Shown here one piece after another: positions 34,145 through 43,693 of a stretch of 64,000 nt of DNA. Below the pieces are notes generated by a model, which searched no databases, was not told where the DNA came from, and saw nothing but the letters and a program-made list of their open reading frames with translations. Position numbers and translations under genes: made by a program. Within the stretch, counting starts at the first letter, position 1, and each line of letters starts with the position of its first letter. This DNA is from Leishmania mexicana MHOM/GT/2001/U1103 (Eukaryota > Euglenozoa > Kinetoplastea > Trypanosomatida > Trypanosomatidae): positions 62,001 to 126,000 of the forward strand of contig NC_018326.1 in NCBI RefSeq assembly GCF_000234665.1, written 5' to 3'.

Positions 34145-35599
34145 CTACACCACACCGTAGATTGTGGCAGTGGTGCCGAAGCAAATGATTATGACACCGC
34201 AGAGGAGGAGAACGATGGCACCAAAAAAGTTGTAGTAGCCGACCTTCTTCAACTCGTAGCCGCCACTGTAAATGAAGAAGAGCGCCGGAAAGACGAAGGC
34301 AATGAACCCGCCGGTGAATGAGCCGAGCAGGCCAAACACGGTGTTTACGTTCGGGATGAATAGACCACACAGCAGCGAGATGAGGCTGAGGAAGGAGCAC
34401 AGAACGGCGTTCTTCCACCAGGCAACGGTGTGCAGATCCCAGCCGATGAGATGGTGCACGGAGTCGCGGGAGGGCAGAATATGCAGCGCAAAGGCAACGC
34501 AGAGCTTCACCACAAGGCCAACGTAGGCGACGGCAAAGTAGTAGTCTTTCAACGGCAGGTACATGCGCAGCAGCGAGGACCCGACCTTGTCGCCAAAGTC
34601 GCAGTAGCCGAAGAAGCCAGTCACCCAGTAAAAGATGGTACAGATGAGCATGCTGACAACAACCTGCAACTCGAAGAAGCTCACGCTGGGCTTGGGGGTT
34701 TCGTTGAACACCTGGTACGCATTCGACTGGCACAGAAATGCGAAGACGAACTGGCCGAGACCTTGAATGGCTCGATTGCCCGTGTTGAACAGGCGCAGAC
34801 CCTTGTTCGTGATGCCATCCTGCAGCCCATTGGTTGCGGAGTGGGCTACGACACAGACGACAAAGTACAAGACGAAGACAACGCCGAAGAGGGAGACGTA
34901 GCGGAGCGAGTTGATCTGCCGCGGCAGCGAGAGAGGCAGCATCAGCAACAGAAACGTGACTGACGTGAGCACGCGCTGGAAGCTGACAGTCCGGTAGTAG
35001 CCCTGGACGCGATCGTCGTTAAGAAAGGCGTGCCACAGGTCGTTGATACAGATTACGTAGGCGATACACGCACCCATGCACTTGATGAACATGATCACCG
35101 CTGTGAAGATATCTCCGCCGCGCCCAAAGAGAAGGCGCGCGGTCAGCTCGTAGCTCCTGATGCCCGTCTTGCCGTAGACTATGGCGAGGAGGCGCACCGA
35201 GTACACCGTCAGAAGATAAATCACAATAAGGTAGATTGTGCCCATGACGATGCCGGAGGTGTCGAAGGCGTAGGGCAAGCCAAGGATACCAGCACCGAGG
35301 CTACTTCCAGCGAGATTGAAGACGCCGCTAGCGAAACCGCCCGGCGGGATCACGCGGCGCATCAGGCGTATGAGGAACATCGGCTGCTGCTTGGGCTCAT
35401 CCGCACCTGCGTTGTACTCTGCCGCGAGTTCATGGAACTGGTCAAAGGTTTCACGCATTTCCTTCTCTTCCTTGTACATGGCCGCATCGATTTCGGCAGT
35501 GGCGCAGTTATCACCGCTCTCAGGGGTCGACGACTGAGCCTCCCCGTAACGCTGACAGTCGCCGCCCAGCATTGCAGCGTAGTCGGGGTTGTGGGACAT
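34145..35599 (-). CDS. AAAP-family amino-acid transporter
   Basis: The product is 484 residues from MSHNPDYAAMLGGDCQ (ATG 35597-35599). The open frame upstream is a pyrimidine-tract translation. The hydrophilic N-terminus of about 70 residues is followed by GGFASGVFNLAGSSLGAGIL, the characteristic first membrane helix of AAAP transporters with its unwound Gly-rich segment, and then by about ten more membrane helices. This matches the AAT/AAP proteins of trypanosomatids, which import arginine, lysine, proline and other amino acids across the plasma membrane. Substrate cannot be read from sequence. The first AG after the strong pyrimidine tract just upstream lies inside the ORF, so either a more upstream acceptor (near 35740) is used or the true start is internal. 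Confidence 0.88.
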   Translation of the reverse strand: MSHNPDYAAMLGGDCQRYGEAQSSTPESGDNCATAEIDAAMYKEEKEMRETFDQFHELAAEYNAGADEPKQQPMFLIRLMRRVIPPGGFASGVFNLAGSSLGAGILGLPYAFDTSGIVMGTIYLIVIYLLTVYSVRLLAIVYGKTGIRSYELTARLLFGRGGDIFTAVIMFIKCMGACIAYVICINDLWHAFLNDDRVQGYYRTVSFQRVLTSVTFLLLMLPLSLPRQINSLRYVSLFGVVFVLYFVVCVVAHSATNGLQDGITNKGLRLFNTGNRAIQGLGQFVFAFLCQSNAYQVFNETPKPSVSFFELQVVVSMLICTIFYWVTGFFGYCDFGDKVGSSLLRMYLPLKDYYFAVAYVGLVVKLCVAFALHILPSRDSVHHLIGWDLHTVAWWKNAVLCSFLSLISLLCGLFIPNVNTVFGLLGSFTGGFIAFVFPALFFIYSGGYELKKVGYYNFFGAIVLLLCGVIIICFGTTATIYGVV

Positions 35600-35919
35600 G
35601 GTTTTGGTCACGTGTGTGTACGTGAATAGGAGGAAACAGAGGAAACAAAGGAAACAGAGGGAAGGGGGGAAGTGCAAAAAAAAGAAAAGGGAGAAACGAA
35701 AAAGGTGCGATGGGCGTATCTGCGCGTACGTTCGTGTGGGTGTTTTGGTGGTGTGACGTGTGAGGCGCGCGGTGGGGTGTGCAAGTGAAGCAGAGGGGCA
35801 GCAGTGGCAGTAATAGCGTGTATGAGGAGGGAGGCAGAGAGGGCAGCAGTGCACAGCTCATGCTATAAAGCACCGAAGTCGACCAGGTTTCTGTACCAAA
35901 GAAGGTGCTTTGCCGACCG

Positions 35920-36114
35920 TCATGGTGAGCATCGCCCAGTGGTGCGCAGGAGGCCGGACCACATGGCCCTACTACCACCGTGCGAGAAGCGGGACTGGAG
36001 TGACCGGAAAGGGGAGGCTAGGCGTGCGAGAGAGACGAGAATGAAGCGCCTCGTGCGCTCACCATGTCGGCTCACCGCCACCCCGACGGACACACAGGAG
36101 GGATACACCCTCAT
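35920..36114 (-). CDS. Candidate small ORF, 64 residues, unverified
   Basis: On the coding strand a strong pyrimidine tract ends in CTTCTACACAG, with AG at 36221-36222. The first ATG downstream of it, at 36112-36114, opens this 64-codon frame. The product is basic and low in acidic residues (RFILVSLARLASPFRSLQSR), like a mitochondrial presequence. The acceptor/first-ATG arrangement is what a real trans-spliced gene would show, but the frame is short and may be chance within a 3' UTR. No family recognised. Confidence 0.25.
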   Translation of the reverse strand: MRVYPSCVSVGVAVSRHGERTRRFILVSLARLASPFRSLQSRFSHGGSRAMWSGLLRTTGRCSP

Positions 36115-36476
36115 GTGTACCCTCCTCCTTTCCCAACGACACGGCTGCCACGTAGTGGCACAATTTTTGGTTTTGCTTTAACAGATCTGAGGAACTGAAG
36201 CTCTTTGAAAACTTGAGTCCCTGTGTAGAAGGGGGAGGGGGAGTCGAAGAAATACCCGATCAACCCAACGTGTTCCGCTTCCGTGAACAGAGAAGCGAAC
36301 CATCACGCCAGTGTCATGCGTCTTTCTTTTCATCTGTTTCGTGTGCGTGCGTACATCCGTTGAGTGCTCCTCCCTTGCCCATCAGGGGACGGTGAGGAGA
36401 GGGAGAGTTGAACGCTGTTCTGTGTCGCGCAAACCAAAAACGGCGCCAGAGCGATACAAGGATAGGGAAACACACG

Positions 36477-36511
36477 CCCCCCCCCCTTCCCTCCCTCCCT
36501 CCCTCCCCTCC
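36477..36511. repeat. C run and (CCCT)n microsatellite
   Basis: A run of about ten C at 36477-36486 is followed by TTCC and several CCCT/CTCC units to 36511. Simple sequence, purine-rich on the coding strand. Confidence 0.85.
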
Positions 36512-36939
36512 GCGCACACGGCGGTATAGGTGGATATCCACCTACGCACTGTGCGCACGTACTTCAGAGCAGCGGAAGAGCACGCAAAAGAAGACACCCA
36601 CGCCATTCAGAAAAAAAAAGGAAAACAAAAATAAAAAAGAAACGGAGGAATCTGAGCTGAACTATCCGAGGCGCCACACAGGACGCCGCACGCGCACCAA
36701 CCGACAACCACACACGCACATATGCCATCGTCACATTTCGCTCGTGACGTGCCTGAACGTGTATGCACCGGCGTGCGTCCCTCTTTCCGTGGGTGCTGTG
36801 TAGCTCTCTGTGTGGGCGTCGGTCCGCGTACACCGCAGCCCTCTGACGAAGCGCAAGAGGAAGTTGGAAGGCAAATGAAAAAGGGAATAAGAGATCAAAC
36901 CAACAAGATGAGAGGAGGGCGTGAGTAGGCGTCATCTGA

Positions 36940-37929
36940 TCATGCCGGCGAGGACCGCATCATCGACAACTGTGGCGACGCGTCGCCAGCAAACGTGAGA
37001 TGCTTGCCTGCCGCCTTGGGGCGCTCGTCGACGGCGGGCACTGACGGCAGCGGTGTAGCCGCCTCGGAAAGGCGTGAGGGTGGTAAACAGCCGTCCTCAC
37101 CGTCCTCTGGGATCGGCGAAGGAATCTCAGTCGTCGTCACGGTACCAGCGGTGTGCTCGGTCTCGGTGGCGCTGCTCACCCCTCCCTCAGCGTGGCAGCG
37201 GGGAGCACTATTGCCGTCGATAGTGTCGGAGTTGAGCGCAGTGACGCCGCTCGCAGTCCTCTCCTCAGCCTGTGATAAGTGCGCGAGGGTTACTGCGAGC
37301 GCAGAGGGCGGCGATGCGACCGCCTCCTCTTCATCTATGCTCAGGCAAACCGGAGGCGCTGCTGCATTGCCGTCTTCCATTGGCAAAGACTGCGCCGGTG
37401 TATCTTCGCACTCTGCGTGAAGCATCGCTTGCGGGGGCTGCGTGTGGCTCAACATCTCCGGCTCGCGCACTGAGGGCGTGACTGCGCCCTTCTCTGCGCA
37501 TGCCGGACCAGTGGCGCGGTCCGACCCCGCAAGCGTCTCGTCACTCACGCCTGTCACATCAGCCTCAACAGAAAGGGTGCTGCCGGACACATCAACGCTG
37601 CCGACAGCCCCGCCGACAAGCGCGTCCACGGGGCTGCCGAGGTCGTCTTGGAGCGCAACCGTCGCCGAGACACGAGCAGCATTTTCGAGGTCTGCGTCCT
37701 CCCCATAATCGATCACGCGCGTCGCGTCTTCTGTCACTTCTTTTGATTCCTGCTTCTCAAGGCGGTGGCGTTTTGCCGCCGGTGACAGCGAGGCGGTTTG
37801 GTCGGTGCGCCTCTCCGTCGGGACGCTTGATGCATCGGGTTCGGGCTGCTGCTGTGCCTCCTGTTCGTGGGACTGCAGCTGTGTAGCGGGCACCTGAACG
37901 CTGTGCTCCTCAGCCAAATGAACTGACAT
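36940..37929 (-). CDS. Disordered acidic protein; function unknown
   Basis: The product is 329 residues from MSVHLAEEHSVQVPATQ (ATG 37927-37929). It is low complexity throughout, rich in Ala, Glu, Ser, Thr, Pro and Val, with no hydrophobic segment, signal peptide or zinc motif. A short basic cluster, AAKRHRLEKQE, near residue 52 could be a nuclear localisation signal. VIDYGEDADLENAAR near residue 72 is the only stretch that looks structured. Codon use and the length of the frame make it a believable gene, but no family can be assigned. Confidence 0.75.
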   Translation of the reverse strand: MSVHLAEEHSVQVPATQLQSHEQEAQQQPEPDASSVPTERRTDQTASLSPAAKRHRLEKQESKEVTEDATRVIDYGEDADLENAARVSATVALQDDLGSPVDALVGGAVGSVDVSGSTLSVEADVTGVSDETLAGSDRATGPACAEKGAVTPSVREPEMLSHTQPPQAMLHAECEDTPAQSLPMEDGNAAAPPVCLSIDEEEAVASPPSALAVTLAHLSQAEERTASGVTALNSDTIDGNSAPRCHAEGGVSSATETEHTAGTVTTTEIPSPIPEDGEDGCLPPSRLSEAATPLPSVPAVDERPKAAGKHLTFAGDASPQLSMMRSSPA

Positions 37930-40119
37930 AGCCACACAACTGAAAGCAGGAAGGAGCAAGGAGGCAACTGCACGCAGCGTTTCGTTGTCTGCGTTTTAGG
38001 TCTCGACGTTGCTCAGGTGAAGTGGTGGGGATGGGGTTGGGGTGCTTGTGAGTGCAACTCGATGCCGTTGCGGTGGCGACGGGTAAGAAAGGGTTGAGGG
38101 GAGAAGAAGGGAGGGTGCAACAGATTTGAAAAACGGCCTCTCTGAGGACGACCGGAGAACGCGCCGACCCACCGTGCAGAGGAGGAGCGTGAGGAGGATG
38201 TGACGAGTGTTGGGTGGCGGAAAAGTGGGCCCTGGGGCAAGGCTCACATGACTGAGACCAAGCAGAGCCAAACGCGATCGTACGGCAGCAGACGATACGG
38301 TGGGTGCGTCCCTGAGGTCTCCGGCCACGTTATATTGCTGGGGTGTTCGATAGCGCATTCGTGGTGGCGGCACGCAGACCGAGACAAACACGCGAAGAAC
38401 AGGATGACAAAAAAAAATGAAGAGCGCGAGAGGCACTCGCACCAACACGGGAGGACTCTGTGCCCATACTCTCTGTCCCCCTCCCCGTCCTTTGCATTGT
38501 GGCGAGCCTCAGAGGCAGCGGGAGGGATGCACACACACGAAGGGACGGAAAACAAAAACAAAAGACAGCAGAACAGGAGCAATGAAGTGGAGAAAAAAAC
38601 GAAAAATGAGGCACATCAAGGGTATGAAAAAAAGGCAGGAAGGGTGAGGGGGAGGGAGGAGGGGGGGGGCAACATAAATCGATTCATGTATCTATAGAGA
38701 TAGATACAGATAGATGTGTGTGTATGTGCAACGTGTATTTCTACATGTATACATGAAGATGAAAACGGAAATACACAGGAGAGGCAGGCAACAAGGCGTG
38801 CATTGTACACAGTGGCAACGATATACATGCACATACACGTGTATATCTATGTATATTCAAAAAAAAAACGAGCAGAATAAAAAAAGGCAGGGAAGATACG
38901 AGTATATTCTTTTTTCTCTTCCTCCGGTGTGATGGCGGCGAGCGCTACGGTAGCGAGGTGCCATCTGTGTGACTGTTCGACGCCACATACGCGAGCTTTT
39001 CAGCTTGGGCACGCCCGCGCGGATACGTAATCCGAGGGTCCCACCTCTTTGTGGCAACACAGCGTCCTGTGCGCGGAAGCTTCTCTCCGATGGCTCCCGT
39101 GCTCTTTCCGTCGGCAACTCCTCCCCATCTGCCTGGTCGGAGCTCAAAGCCGAGGCAGCGCATAAGCTAGAAACGGTCGAAAGAGTGGCGCCATGGGCGG
39201 TTTGCGCCGACGGGGGGGGGCAGGAATGGGCCGGGCAGCCCAAACTGCTCGCGGAGAAGTTGGGAGAGGGGGGTCGTGAAGGCGATCCTTGCAGCACATG
39301 GCGTCGGTAATTCCGTGACGCTGTTTTTTTCTTACAGACCCTGGAACCACAGTGGCCGCGCAAAGGACTCTTCGCAGCGGCAGTCACGCACTCACGATGT
39401 GCGGCTTTCACAAGATCGTCGACGCCGTTGGATGCTCGTGAGGTACACTGCGAGTGTTACACGCATCACATCACCGCACCGCAAAAGTGTCTTCCGTGCG
39501 CAGAACACGCAAGTGGATGATGGGGCCCCGCACGTGACCACGCGCAGCAGAGGGGTAGTGCAGACATAGAAATCGACCCAGGCCCCACTGCTGGTCACGT
39601 CGCTACCCACGGCCAGTTTTGCCGTAGCCTTCGCCGCACACGTCCACCTCAACAGGCAGTCTTGCCGGCGCTTGGCTTCCCCTGTCGCTCAGCACTGGGC
39701 GGACCGTAGCACCACGTTGGGGCGGCCGGCTTCGCTACGGAGACACGAAAAAGTAAATTATAATACAAGAAGCGGGACCCGATCGCAGGCAGGCGAGCCG
39801 CATGCCTCGTCACTATAAAGGAACAGAAAGGGAGGGGACACCGGCCAGCGAGCACACATAGACGCGTGTGCGCACACATGCATTCTATGAAAGACGTCCC
39901 TAGTTCTTGAGGCTAACGAGGAAGGCAACGCAAGTAACGGGGTAGGTTCAACGGAGCCGCAAGAGTTCGAGCAGCACGAGAGGCAGCCGTCGTATACCCA
40001 CCATCTACTCCCCCCCCCCTCGCCCCTCTTGTAGAAGACGGAGACGCTCGCAAGAGCAAAAGAAAAAAAAAGAGTGTGGCTTTCCTCCCTGCCTCCGACG
40101 TGGTCACGCAGGTGTGCCA
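37930..40119. other. Spacer with possible decayed coding sequence
   Basis: About 2.2 kb. The part 37930-38930 is purine-rich simple sequence with a TA/GATA-like stretch near 38690-38720. The part 38930-39760 is non-repetitive and is listed as a possible gene relic. The part 39760-40119 is again simple sequence. Confidence 0.5.
38930..39760 (-). pseudogene. Possible decayed coding sequence, unidentified
   Basis: Minus-strand translation gives protein-like stretches in different frames, interrupted by stops. Examples are AKATAKLAVGSDVTSSGAWV (near 39600), then GPIIHLRVLRTEDTFAVR in another frame (near 39500), ASNGVDDLVKAAHRECVTAA (near 39410), and WGGVADGKSTGAIGEKLPRT with TKRWDPRITYPRG (39000-39100). 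The mixed but local good reading suggests a frameshifted gene remnant rather than simple repeat. No family recognised, and unique spacer sequence is a real alternative. Confidence 0.3.
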
Positions 40120-40896
40120 TCATGAGCTCGATGAGGTCGAGCGGACGTAGTAGCTGCGCAGCTTCTCTAGCTGCTCCATACCTATCCCAAGCTCTTTCTC
40201 CATGTACGCCTTCACTGAGCCGTACCTCTTGCACACCTCGTCAAAACACAGCTCCAGGAAGAAGGCTTGGGCACGGAACAGTAGGTTGACAGCATCCTTC
40301 GAGATGACGCAGTTGCCCACTTTCACCGTTTCGCACGATGGTGGTACGCAGCACTGGTTCGTCAGCATGAAATCCTCCATCACAGTTTCTGCAGGCACGT
40401 CCAGGGCGGTCAAGAGGAGCGCTGCGGCCACGCCGGTGCGGTCCTTCCCAGCTGTGCAGTGGAACAAGACCGGCTGCCCTTTTGCTTCCCTGAGAAAGAT
40501 GTCGAAGAAGTTCTTGAAGACGTCCTTGAAGTCGATGAGAAAGGTTGTTGCGATTCGCCGAAGCAGCGCCTCCGCAGATGGCCCGTCCAGCGATGGGTTC
40601 TTTAGCACGTGCTCGGTGATGAAGCAGGTATCGATCGGGAGCGGGAGGTACGTGGCACCTGCGAACGCATACGGCGAGCGCGCCTTCTCCTCCGCACCGC
40701 GAAAGTCGATGATGTACTTGAGCCGCAGCTTCTCCAAGAGCATCTTCTTGCCCTTAGGCGTGACGTCGCCAACGTTGTCGGAGCGGTAGATGTGCCTGTA
40801 CTTGACGACGTGTTTGCCATCCCGTGTACGGTAACCGCCGAGGTCGCGGCAGTTCTGCAGCCCTGCCACTTCGATGATACGTTCGTGGGCCGGCAT
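40120..40896 (-). CDS. Atypical tyrosine/lipid phosphatase (Y_phosphatase3, MptpB-like)
   Basis: The product is 258 residues from MPAHERIIEVAGLQNC (ATG 40894-40896). The N-terminal NCRDLGGYRTRDG (15-27) and YRSD (37-40) motifs, YIIDFR (61-66) and the P-loop HCTAGKDRTG (146-155) are all present, giving catalytic Cys147 and Arg153. The Lys-Asp after the P-loop Gly is typical of the MptpB-like group, whose members hydrolyse phosphotyrosine and phosphoinositides. A Leishmania member of this group has been described as a dual protein/lipid phosphatase. All active-site residues expected are intact. No signal peptide or membrane segment is visible, so a cytosolic enzyme is likely, though some homologues are secreted. 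Length is normal. Confidence 0.9.
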   Translation of the reverse strand: MPAHERIIEVAGLQNCRDLGGYRTRDGKHVVKYRHIYRSDNVGDVTPKGKKMLLEKLRLKYIIDFRGAEEKARSPYAFAGATYLPLPIDTCFITEHVLKNPSLDGPSAEALLRRIATTFLIDFKDVFKNFFDIFLREAKGQPVLFHCTAGKDRTGVAAALLLTALDVPAETVMEDFMLTNQCCVPPSCETVKVGNCVISKDAVNLLFRAQAFFLELCFDEVCKRYGSVKAYMEKELGIGMEQLEKLRSYYVRSTSSSS

Positions 40897-42348
40897 GAGT
40901 CGAGAATAAAAGAGCTCGACAGCGGACTGCAATGTGACGCTACGCCGGAGGCGAGAAGACGGGAGGACCGTGCGCGTGCGTGTGTGCGCGCGAAGGCGAA
41001 TGGGAGACACTACGAGGGAACTCCGGGTTACCACCCCGGTGCCACACAGAAGACCCACACGCGCCGGGAAGCACGAACACAAGCCCGCGCAGAACGCAAC
41101 TCCGTTGTGCGCGCCAGCAAGGCTGTTGGTAAGTGATAGCGGCTGCGTGTGCGTACACCTGCACGCCGAGCCTCCGCCACCACACCACAGCGACCACCAG
41201 CCCTCCGGTGGCCGGGACACGAGAGGCAGACGGAGACAGACAGACAGACAGACAGAGAGAGAGGAAGAGAGGCGGCGACAACCAGCGGCAGGACAGAAAT
41301 GAGACGCCGGCGAATCGGTGTCGAATGCAACGGAGGCGGCCGAAAATGTATACCGCGGCACAAAACTGGAAAATCAAGAGTCGCGCGATGTCTGGCGTCC
41401 GCGCAATGGAGCGAGGGCGAGCGCTGGAGTAAGGGGCAGGTGAGGCCAATGAACCAATGTCGTGTGATATGGAGGGAGGGGGGGGGGGGCTCTGAGGTGG
41501 AGGTGGTACGCAGGAGTATCACCACTGTCGTGCTGCTCTCGGGTGGGGGATCCCAATGACGCAGGGATGGCGTGGGGCTCACGAAAGAAGTCCTCGTCTT
41601 CGCTGCCGTCGATGCGACGTGTGCGTGTGGGCAGCAGCGATGAGTTGGCAGTGTATGAGAGGAGGAGGAGAATAGACGGAAAAAAACGGAACCAACAAAA
41701 AAACGTGAGAGCAGCGCCAACACCAGAGCAAGCAAGCCAGCGGAGGTGCTGGACAGGTGCCGCGAGTCCGGCCAAAACCAAGTACGTTTTCTTCGGGTGC
41801 GTGTCTGCTCCTCCACCCTCCCTTCAGCCGTCGAGCTCCGCTGCTCTTGGCCGTCACGTTGTGACAGGCAACACAAGAGGGTTAGGAGAGGTAAGAGGCG
41901 GCGGCGAGCGCAGAGCCACGCATACGGGCGTATGTGTGTCGTGGTCGTGTGCCCCTCCCACAGTGTCCTTGCACGCAAGCGACAGACGAAAGCTTACACG
42001 GCGGGCTCTTGTCGCGCCTCCACGCGAACGACTGGTACAGTCACAGACGGTCCTATTTCGTAAGCATCGCAGCAGCGAATACAGTGCGTGGAAGAGGACC
42101 TTGAGAGACAAAGGCCCACATTACGAAGAAAACATCCAGAAAAAAAACGTCAGCAGAGGTGCCTGGCACGACCGAGCCGAACAGTGCCAACGTGAAACGT
42201 TCCAAGTGCCCATGAAAGACGGTGGAGGTAGCGGTGTGGGAGACGGAGTGCGGCACACAGCGAAGCGCAGTGGAACACGTCTATGGCCCACTAATGTCCC
42301 CCCCCCGCCCCGACGGTACAGTAGTATCTCCTCATGCAGATTTCCAGG
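40897..42348. other. Gene-free spacer
   Basis: About 1.45 kb containing GACA repeats near 41236-41256, a run of 12 G at 41478-41489, and otherwise Arg/Ser-rich noise in every frame. It covers the 5' UTR of the phosphatase gene and sequence downstream of the pseudogene. Confidence 0.55.
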
Positions 42349-43693
42349 TTAGCAGCGGAGGAGATTCTGCATGTCCCTCAGTGAAGCAGAAGCCGCCACA
42401 ACCCCACTGCACAGCACGCTCACTCGGTGCCACGTGTGCGACTGGGGCACCGTGCCCCAAAAGGACCCGTAGATAGGGCCGGGCCGACATGAGAAGCACA
42501 CGAGCAGTGAGGCGCAGGCAAACGTGTGCGCGGAGAGGTCGTTGCGTGTGCCAAGCTGGCAGCCGTCCTCCATCAGCAACTCTGCAAGGCGGAACTCTTC
42601 CACGGTCGTGCCGCCATCCTTTCAGTCGCTGCCGCCGGCATCTTCGGTGGACACCGCAGTGCGGGGTGCGAGATGGTGTGTGCTCAGCAGCAGCAGATGG
42701 GCAGCAGGCGGACGACGGGGTCGTCAAAAGGGGGATGACCCCGCGCACGAGCTTCTCCGAGGAACTGCGGGCGATATCCTCAAAACAGTGCTCGTAAACG
42801 CGTTGCCGTGGCGACATCACTGCCAAAACGACGGTGAACCGTTTGGTGCGCACACTCTCACGGCAGGCCGCCCACGAACGGCATTCTGGCATTGGATAGC
42901 CGAACAAAGAGCTGAAAGAGCGCCTGCTGCGTGGTGGTGGTCCGTTGCGTGCGGAGGTCTCTTCCACGGTGTGTGCCTGTGCGTTCACATCTGCAGCAGG
43001 ACCTGCGTCATGAGGCTCTGTGCGCGCGGCACCGAAGCCAGAGAAGATGTCACCGGTGAGTCGCTGCTCTGCAGATCCGCTGTGTGGAACCAATCAAGGA
43101 CGGGCACCCCTCCCCCTCCCCTGCGGTGCTCGTACCTCCGGAGTGGCAGGCGGAAGACCCCGCTGGGATAATCGGGCCGTTGGGGAGTCGCGCCGAAGAG
43201 GTGGTGGACATGGTTGTCGCGGCGTCATCTCTGATACGCCACCCTACGGCACCACCCGCGAAGCGCGCTGTGGATAGGCTGGGTGTTTGGCGAACGGGAC
43301 GAGGTCGACGTCCATGCAGCACCAGCCTCCTCTGCCATTGAGTTTGACGGTCTTCGAGAGCTGCCAGTGCACCTCCAATGCTGTCCGGCGCTCACCGCGT
43401 TCGATTGAGGTGTTCCGTTGAGCACGATGGCAAACCCTTCACTACATCCTACCCTTGTGCTTATTGCGGTACAGCGGCATTTGCGGCATCTCGGAGAGCA
43501 GCTACATAACTTTGATTACAACAGAGCCCTGCGTCGTCACCATGTGCAGCTGTGCGCCAGTCTTGAACCCGGTGGAGACGCAGATCACGAACGCACGCGG
43601 ACTGCTGGTCGTCGTCAAGCAGATCGAGACGGGGGAGAGGAGCAGGGACGCCGGGGAAGCCCTCCCTCACAGCTGCCTACACCGTTGTCGCCG
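42349..43693 (-). pseudogene. Frameshifted, stop-interrupted pseudogene, unidentified
   Basis: Reading the minus strand from about 43690, protein-like sequence jumps between frames. PASLLLSPVSICLTTTSSPR and FVICVSTGFKTGAQLHMVTT end at a TAG near 43500. After further stops comes MDVDLVPFAKHPAYPQRASR near 43290. Another frame gives VHHLFGATPQRPDYPSGVFR and SPVTSSLASVPRAQSLMTQV, then ALFQLFVRLSNARMPFVGGL. YEHCFEDIARSSSEKLVRG shifts frame into HPPFDDPVVRLLPIC near 42740. The last piece is an 84-residue open stretch, VEEFRLAELLMEDGCQLGTR to LRDMQNLLRC, with stop TAA at 42349-42351. The number of frame changes excludes a functional single ORF unless there are sequence errors. I could not name the parent gene; a retroposon-derived origin is possible. 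Confidence 0.5.

Larger units (their letters stand above)
35600..36939. other. Spacer with pyrimidine tracts and one small-ORF candidate
   Basis: About 1.34 kb. The stretch 35870-36250 is not repetitive and contains a 64-codon minus ORF listed separately. A C run followed by CCCT repeats lies at 36477-36511 on the plus strand. The rest is CA/GA simple sequence. Confidence 0.5.

Noticed and set aside
40897..41361. N-terminal extension of the phosphatase to 413 residues
   Set aside because: The extra 155 residues are Ser/Cys/Arg leader-type sequence; the domain begins immediately at the internal ATG at 40896.
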